Below are positions 6,312 through 9,692 of a stretch of DNA of 9,692 nucleotides, piece after piece. Below the pieces are notes generated by a model. It did not search any database. It was not told where the DNA came from and saw nothing but the letters and a program-made list of their open reading frames with translations. The stretch comes from Nitrospirota bacterium (GTDB lineage: Bacteria; Nitrospirota; Nitrospiria; Nitrospirales; Nitrospiraceae), in contig JACPZN010000298.1 in the NCBI GenBank assembly GCA_016195505.1, forward strand, positions 1-9,692, given 5' to 3'. The translations under genes and the position numbers were made by a program. Every line of letters starts with the position of its first letter. The stretch's first letter is position 1.

Positions 6312-6644
6312 TTACATCGACAACTTCTCTGCCACATTCCTCATCTGTACGCCGTGGACAAGCGAGGCTCCGCCGCGGATGGCGCAGGCCACATGGATGG
6401 CCTCCGTCATCTCTTCAACGTTCGACCCCATTTCCAGTGAGGCCCGTGTGTAGGCATCGATGCAGTAGGGACACTGGACCGTGTGAGCGACGGCGAGTGC
6501 AATGAGAGCCTTCTCTCGCTCCGTCAGCGCGCCTTCGGCAAACACGGCCTCGTAGTAGCCCATGAACTTGTCCCACAGTTCTTTATTCCCTTTTCCCATG
6601 TCTGAAAATTTTCCGAGATCATGCGGATGGTAGTACGAGTCCAT
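6312..6644 (-). CDS. AhpD/carboxymuconolactone decarboxylase-family protein, arsenosugar-associated type
   Basis: A 110-residue all-helical protein of the CMD/AhpD superfamily, whose members use a CxxC pair for peroxidase or thiol-disulfide chemistry. The redox motif CPYCIDAY is at 58-65. The flanking sequences (AEGALTEREKALIALAVAHT and ACAIRGGASLVHGVQMRN) are characteristic of the subgroup annotated as arsenosugar biosynthesis-associated peroxidase-like protein, usually found beside the radical SAM protein ArsS and the arsenite methyltransferase ArsM. Some relatives carry selenocysteine in the CxxC; here both positions are ordinary Cys. The proton-relay His of classical AhpD, four residues after the second Cys, is absent. 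The ATG at 6644 has a perfect AGGAGG site with a 6-base spacer. The gene converges on the radical SAM gene, with 18 bases between stops and no visible terminator. No arsS or arsM is seen. Confidence 0.9.
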   Translation of the reverse strand: MDSYYHPHDLGKFSDMGKGNKELWDKFMGYYEAVFAEGALTEREKALIALAVAHTVQCPYCIDAYTRASLEMGSNVEEMTEAIHVACAIRGGASLVHGVQMRNVAEKLSM

Positions 6645-6712
6645 ACGAGCCTCCTGTGTCGATTCAGACGTTCGATAGAGAGTGCTGAGAGTAATGTGCG
6701 TGATGGAAACGA

Positions 6713-6997
6713 TCAGGCATGGCCGGGGGGAACAGGCTCGACATTCGAGAGGACTTCAGAAAACCGATTGCCGACGATGTCGGTTACCTTAGCCAAGAGA
6801 TCCGTCACTTCCTTCCATTCGTCCGGCAGCAGGTCATGTTTTAACTGGGGATGGATCGCCCATTGGGCATCAACCTGCGTTCCTTTCCGGCTGATGAGGA
6901 CGCGGAGCAACTCGACGTCCCATGCCGCGGGGTCGGCGGTGTTTTCACCAGAAGGATTTCTGTTCGTTTGTCCTGAAGGCGGTATTGCGCGTGCCAT
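6713..6997 (-). CDS. Small conserved-looking protein, unknown
   Basis: A 94-residue protein from ATG 6997; a TTG at 7009 could add four residues. The first 25 residues are polar and probably unstructured (ARAIPPSGQTNRNPSGENT). A compact helical part follows: WDVELLRVLISRKG, DAQWAIHPQLKHDLLPDEWK and EVTDLLAKVTDIVGNRFSEV, then a short Pro-rich tail. The amphipathic pattern and coding-like composition make it credible, but I do not recognise the family and see no catalytic motif or membrane segment. No good ribosome site precedes either start. It lies 68 bases upstream of the AhpD-like gene and about 145 bases after the inositol monophosphatase on the same strand, so it may be part of a leftward three-gene run, although the AhpD-like gene has a much stronger ribosome site of its own. 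Confidence 0.65.
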   Translation of the reverse strand: MARAIPPSGQTNRNPSGENTADPAAWDVELLRVLISRKGTQVDAQWAIHPQLKHDLLPDEWKEVTDLLAKVTDIVGNRFSEVLSNVEPVPPGHA

Positions 6998-7141
6998 ACA
7001 AGGTACCAACGTGAGCCAGCCCGAAAAGCATACCCGATTGATGGGCCCGTTGTATATCGAGTAGTCTGAGTAGGAAACATCGTCAGCGCATGGGCTGGAA
7101 GGTGAGTCGGGCCTTCTTGGATCGGCCTAGAACGATGCTGT

Positions 7142-7951
7142 CTAACGAGTCTCCTCGTTGAGGACCTGGAGCATAGCTTGATGGATGTGTCCATTACTTG
7201 CGACTAGTTCTTGCCCATAAATCGAAAGATCGTTTCCGCAAAAAGTTGTCAGGCGCCCTCCGGCTTCTTGTACGATCACAGACCCAGCGGCCATATCCCA
7301 CGGATTGAGCTGCACTTCCCAGAATCCGTCAAAACGTCCAGCTGCTACGTAACACAAGTCCAGCGCTGCGGACCCTGTTCGCCTCATACCCTGCGCCTTG
7401 AGGGCAAACTTTACAAAATGGTCAAGATTGTTTCGCGGGGATTCTCTGATGTCGTACGCAAAGCCTGTGACGAGAAGGCTGCTGTCGAGAGCCGTCGTAT
7501 CCGAAACGTGGATGAGCTGGCCGTTCAACCGAGCACCACGACCCTCTATGGCAGTAAAGAGTTCATCCCGTGAGGGATCAAAGACGGCGCCAAGAATGCA
7601 GCGGCCCCGAAACTCTAATCCGATTGATACACAGTAGGCCGGATAGCCATGAGCGAAATTTGTGGTGCCATCGAGCGGATCGATGACCCAAAGATAAGGC
7701 GATGGAGACTGTTCGATGCGTCCCCGTTCTTCAGCCAGGAAACAGTGAGCCGGGAAGTGCTTTCGGATACGGTCGATGACGCACTCTTCAGCCGCACGAT
7801 CCGCGTCCGTCACCAGATTGATGGGGTTTTTGTGCTCGACACGAAACCCTGACTTGGAATAGTCCACGAGGAGGGCGCCAGCTTCCTTACTGGCAGCGAT
7901 TGCAGTTTCCAGCAGCGCATTGTGGGGAACTTGATCGAAGAAAATTGTCAC
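7142..7951 (-). CDS. suhB: Inositol monophosphatase family protein
   Basis: A Mg-dependent sugar/inositol phosphatase of the FIG superfamily, 269 residues from GTG 7951. Metal-site motifs are AEERG (73-77), WVIDPLDGTTNF (88-99, with D91 and D94) and NPWDMAAGSVIVQEAGG (216-232, with D219). All expected ligands are present and the length matches IMPase/SuhB proteins, which dephosphorylate myo-inositol 1-phosphate and related substrates. In some bacteria SuhB also acts in ribosomal RNA transcription complexes, which cannot be judged here. The start is uncertain: GTG codons at 8023, 7966 and 7951 are in frame and none has a clear ribosome site. I chose 7951 because family similarity begins about ten residues later and the extra residues look non-conserved. 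It reads leftward from the AT-rich spacer that also feeds the HARE-HTH gene. Confidence 0.92.
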   Translation of the reverse strand: MTIFFDQVPHNALLETAIAASKEAGALLVDYSKSGFRVEHKNPINLVTDADRAAEECVIDRIRKHFPAHCFLAEERGRIEQSPSPYLWVIDPLDGTTNFAHGYPAYCVSIGLEFRGRCILGAVFDPSRDELFTAIEGRGARLNGQLIHVSDTTALDSSLLVTGFAYDIRESPRNNLDHFVKFALKAQGMRRTGSAALDLCYVAAGRFDGFWEVQLNPWDMAAGSVIVQEAGGRLTTFCGNDLSIYGQELVASNGHIHQAMLQVLNEETR

Positions 7952-8055
7952 ACCGGATAATAGCACGGCAGAACCGTTGGGTAGTGAGGCTGTGCCGAGG
8001 TCAGGAACGTCATAAAGGACCACGAAGCGGCAGAGGATGGGCTGAGCCCGATCAC

Positions 8056-8230
8056 ATAATTACCCATAAATCATTGAATATATTTCACATAGATTATTTT
8101 TCCCCAATATCAAGGCTTCTAAATGCGATTCATACAATGTTTACTTGCGTGCATGAATTGATCTAGCCATACGAATACATTATTCAATAACACAAACTTG
8201 ACATAGATTAGAAGCAGTGCTATAAAGCAA
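8056..8230. promoter_or_regulatory. AT-rich divergent regulatory spacer
   Basis: The gap between the monophosphatase and the HARE-HTH gene is strikingly AT-rich compared with the rest of the window and has no gene. It holds a 10-base direct repeat ACATAGATTA (8087-8096 and 8201-8210), a palindrome TTATTCAATAA (8180-8190), a near-palindrome TGAATATATTTCA (8074-8086) and a perfect palindrome AAGCATGCTT (8229-8238). A leftward promoter for the monophosphatase probably lies in the 8040-8100 part, but no convincing pair of boxes was found. Confidence 0.5.
8198..8226 (+). promoter_or_regulatory. Near-consensus sigma-70 promoter
   Basis: TTGACA (8198-8203, perfect) and TATAAA (8221-8226, 5 of 6) are separated by exactly 17 bases. 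Transcription would start near 8233, inside the palindrome AAGCATGCTT and about 20 bases before the GTG start of the HARE-HTH gene. The second copy of ACATAGATTA overlaps the -35 box, and TTATTCAATAA lies 7 bases upstream of it, so repression by a bound protein is plausible. Confidence 0.8.
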
Positions 8231-8252
8231 GCATGCTTCGCATGAGGATCAT

Positions 8253-8765
8253 GTGGAAGAATTAACGGACATTCTTGTTGGGCTGGAGCAGCGGATCAGC
8301 GCCTACAAGAACCGGTTCCAGGAATTAGAGAAAAAACGCCGTCGCCTTGACGACGAAATTGCAACCATTAAAAAATACCTTGAGCTTGCAGAAACGCTCT
8401 ATCGAGTCGAAGCGGACAAAGCCAAACTGGCTAGTCTCTCCAACCAACTGATTACGGATGACCCGAAGGGCACTCGGCTTCTTCCGGTCATGGACGTGAC
8501 CGACCAATCACGAGAAATTCTTCTAGGGCGCAGTAAGTATGTCGGGAAAAGTGTGCCCGAGGCGGCCTATGAGATCCTTCGTGAGTCGAATCGAGCGATG
8601 CATGCCAAGGAACTTGTGCAACGCTTGGTCGAAGGCGGTTTGCAGATCAAGGGGAAAACACCACTGACTTCAATTGCCACGTCGCTGAAGCGCGACAAGC
8701 GCTTCAGAAAAGTCGGCCCAAACACGTTCGAAGCGTCGAGCGACGTGCTGATCCAGGCTGTGTAG
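8253..8765 (+). CDS. Coiled-coil protein with HARE-HTH domain
   Basis: A 170-residue protein. Residues about 3-63 form a highly charged heptad-like helix (LEQRISAYKNRFQELEKKRR and onward), probably a dimerising coiled coil. A linker follows, then a winged-helix HARE-HTH domain at about 98-162: SVPEAAYEILRESNRAMHAK, ELVQRLVEGGLQIKG, TSIATSLKRDKRFRKVG and NTFEA. This domain is known from the RNA polymerase delta subunit, eukaryotic ASXL proteins and some restriction enzymes, and is thought to bind DNA or sense DNA modification. Here it is not fused to a nuclease, and no methylase or restriction gene is near. The GTG at 8253 is supported by GAGG at 8244-8247 with a 5-base spacer and by the strong promoter upstream. 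An ATG two bases earlier is out of frame and stops after four codons. A transcription regulator is a reasonable inference, with autoregulation possible through the palindromes in its promoter. Confidence 0.9.
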   Translation: MEELTDILVGLEQRISAYKNRFQELEKKRRRLDDEIATIKKYLELAETLYRVEADKAKLASLSNQLITDDPKGTRLLPVMDVTDQSREILLGRSKYVGKSVPEAAYEILRESNRAMHAKELVQRLVEGGLQIKGKTPLTSIATSLKRDKRFRKVGPNTFEASSDVLIQAV

Positions 8766-8806
8766 CGGTCAATCGGCGACAATTTGACTGGGAATGGCGA
8801 AGGGGG

Positions 8807-8854
8807 GTGAGAGTCTTGGCAACGAAGAAGGCAGCGAAGAAGAAGAAGAAGTAA
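8807..8854 (+). CDS. Possible lysine-rich micro-ORF
   Basis: From GTG 8807 a frame of 15 codons ends at TAA 8852-8854, translating as VRVLATKKAAKKKKK. Starting at TTG 8816 it would be 12 residues, MATKKAAKKKKK, with GGGGGGTGAG just upstream as a ribosome site. The C-terminus is five AAG lysine codons in a row. It lies 41 bases after the HARE-HTH stop and directly before the intrinsic terminator, so it would be the last cistron of that transcript. Short Lys/Ala tails of this type occur on bacterial nucleic-acid-binding proteins. A one-base shift would also join it to the ATG at 8794 (MAKGGESL...), so a decayed longer gene is an alternative. Unproven. Confidence 0.33.
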   Translation: MRVLATKKAAKKKKK

Positions 8855-8876
8855 TAGCAGTCCCCACCGTGACTTA

Positions 8877-8917
8877 TACGCCGGGGGTGAGGCCACTCAC
8901 TCTCGGCGTAATATTTT
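8877..8917 (+). terminator. Intrinsic terminator of the HARE-HTH transcript
   Basis: The arm TACGCCGGGGGTGAG (8877-8891) pairs with CTCACTCTCGGCGTA (8896-8910) over 15 bp with two G-U wobbles on the + strand RNA, closing a GCCA tetraloop. The sequence ATATTTT follows. The wobbles favour rightward use, and no T run exists on the opposite strand. It cleanly ends the transcript that starts at the 8198-8226 promoter. Confidence 0.75.
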
Positions 8918-8942
8918 CAACGGTTGCTCTCGCAACGAGAAC

Positions 8943-8968
8943 GGCGCTTCGTCAGCGTGGCAAGCGCC
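8943..8968 (-). repeat. Inverted repeat downstream of lpxC
   Basis: GGCGCTT (8943-8949) and AAGCGCC (8962-8968) form a perfect 7-bp stem around a 12-base loop, 28 bases past the lpxC stop in its direction of reading. No T run follows on the minus strand, so it is at best a weak or Rho-assisted end signal for lpxC. A second small hairpin, GTTGC/GCAAC, lies at 8923-8936. Confidence 0.35.
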
Positions 8969-8979
8969 TACTACTGTGA

Positions 8980-9003
8980 CTTTCTAAAAAGATTTTTAGG
9001 AAG
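8980..9003. repeat. AT-rich palindrome containing the lpxC stop codon
   Basis: CTTTCTAAAAA (8980-8990) and TTTTTAGGAAG (8993-9003) are complementary at 10 of 11 positions around a two-base centre. The lpxC stop (8996-8998, TAA on the minus strand) lies inside the right arm. The stem is weak and AT-rich, so it is not a standard terminator. Confidence 0.5.
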
Positions 9004-9692
9004 CTTGAAGTGCGACGGTTGGCTGGAGCCGGGCCAGGCTCGGACCCGTCCGCTTCTTCTCTGCGAAGAGCGGCTCCGCGTTGAGAATGACCCACTTCTC
9101 AGGCTGTTCAAGGATCTGCTGAACTAACCGAGTATGGAGAGCATGCCCAGATCGCTCTGCGACGATATGCCCGATGAAAGACATCCCGAGGAGAGAGAAG
9201 TCGCCAATAAGATCCAGGACCTTATGACGAACAAACTCATTGAGGAATCGTAGGCCAGATTCATTCACAATGCCATCCTCTGACAGCACGACTGTGTTTT
9301 CTAGAGTTCCACCTTGGCCGAGCCCCCGGGCCCACAACGCCTGGACTTCATGAAGGAACCCAAATGTCCTTGCTTCAGCGATATGGTTCTCGAAGGCGCT
9401 CGCCGAACAGTCGTGTACGTAGGTCTGAGTCCTTATGAGGGGATGGTCATAGTGGATCGAATAAGTGATTCGAGTCGTGGATGAGGGTTCGATCCGCACA
9501 CGCTTCGATCCTTCAGACACCTCGATTGGCGTCATGATCTTCAGAAAAGGCTGCTTCCGGTCTTGCGAGATCACGCCGACAGATTGGATCAAGCGAACAA
9601 ATGGAGCGGCGCTCCCATCCATCACAGGGACTTCGTTTGCCGTTACATCGATATAGACATTATCAACTTCAAGGCCTGACAAGGCCGCAAGC
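8996..9692 (-). CDS. lpxC: UDP-3-O-acyl-N-acetylglucosamine deacetylase (C-terminal part; start outside window)
   Basis: LpxC is the zinc-dependent deacetylase that makes the committed step of lipid A synthesis in the cytosol of Gram-negative bacteria. The visible 231 residues continue to the window edge without a start (LAALSGLEVDNVYIDV at the edge), so roughly the first quarter, including the first zinc His, lies outside. Visible landmarks are PVMDGSAAPFV near the domain junction, HKVLDLIGDF (HKxxDxxGD, with the second zinc His, the zinc Asp and a further conserved Asp) and ERSGHALH, which carries the catalytic His. The C-terminus runs about 40 residues past that motif and ends at TAA 8996-8998. 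In-frame TTG codons near 9682 are internal. Its presence is the best evidence in the window for an outer membrane with lipid A. Confidence 0.96.
   Translation of the reverse strand, partial: LAALSGLEVDNVYIDVTANEVPVMDGSAAPFVRLIQSVGVISQDRKQPFLKIMTPIEVSEGSKRVRIEPSSTTRITYSIHYDHPLIRTQTYVHDCSASAFENHIAEARTFGFLHEVQALWARGLGQGGTLENTVVLSEDGIVNESGLRFLNEFVRHKVLDLIGDFSLLGMSFIGHIVAERSGHALHTRLVQQILEQPEKWVILNAEPLFAEKKRTGPSLARLQPTVALQAS

Noticed and set aside
6841..7194. A 117-codon minus-strand frame overlapping the monophosphatase 3' end
   Set aside because: It overlaps both the monophosphatase and the 94-residue frame in another phase, and its sequence shows no protein-like organisation.
7952..8023. A 24-residue N-terminal extension of the inositol monophosphatase
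   Set aside because: It has no ribosome site and no family-like residues, and proteins of this family normally begin about ten residues before the first conserved helix. It remains possible.
8794..8979. A 61-codon + strand frame with a Glu run (EEGSEEEEE)
   Set aside because: It runs straight through the intrinsic terminator hairpin and the following repeats. The Glu run is the shadow of the AAG repeat in another frame.

Overview
The window looks like chromosomal DNA of a moderately GC-rich, Gram-negative bacterium. A C-terminal part of LpxC (lipid A synthesis) at the right edge implies an outer membrane. The gene styles (a B12-dependent radical SAM RiPP maturase, an arsenosugar-type AhpD-like protein, an orphan ParB-fold protein, a solitary HARE-HTH protein) would fit Nitrospira or a relative. 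That placement is an inference from protein character only. No tRNA, rRNA, CRISPR array, transposase or phage gene was recognised.

Layout. Positions 1-132 hold the C-terminal end of a + strand membrane protein with a CGCYG motif (MauE/DoxX-like). Positions 133-744 lack a conventional gene but are structured: a 23-codon ORF with an excellent Shine-Dalgarno site, competing inverted repeats, a strong + strand intrinsic terminator (539-583), a 15-bp-arm inverted repeat and an 11-bp tandem duplication. From 2945 down to 745 runs a minus-strand unit: glycerophosphodiester phosphodiesterase, a 48-residue ORF not described elsewhere in my knowledge, and an APC amino acid permease. The small ORF stop and the permease GTG start overlap as GTGA, which argues for translational coupling and for a permease start about 100 bases downstream of the longest possible one.

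A divergent + strand run (2968-6293) carries an orphan ParB-fold protein, a pterin-4a-carbinolamine dehydratase (phhB, with its own likely promoter) and a 616-residue B12-binding radical SAM protein of the RiPP C-methyltransferase type (CX7CX2C cluster motif). No precursor peptide for it is visible here. Tail-to-tail with it lies a minus-strand run (7951-6312): inositol monophosphatase, a small unknown protein and an AhpD/CMD-family protein of the type normally found beside the arsenosugar radical SAM enzyme ArsS.

Positions 7952-8252 form an AT-rich divergent spacer with a near-consensus sigma-70 promoter (TTGACA, 17 bases, TATAAA) and operator-like palindromes. It drives a 170-residue coiled-coil plus HARE-HTH protein, followed by a possible lysine-rich micro-ORF and a clear intrinsic terminator. 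The lpxC 3' portion comes in from the right on the minus strand. The strongest candidates for something new are the orphan RiPP maturase, the terminator-bounded structured stretch at 260-583, the coupled 48-residue ORF and the lysine-rich micro-ORF. None of them by itself proves a new system.
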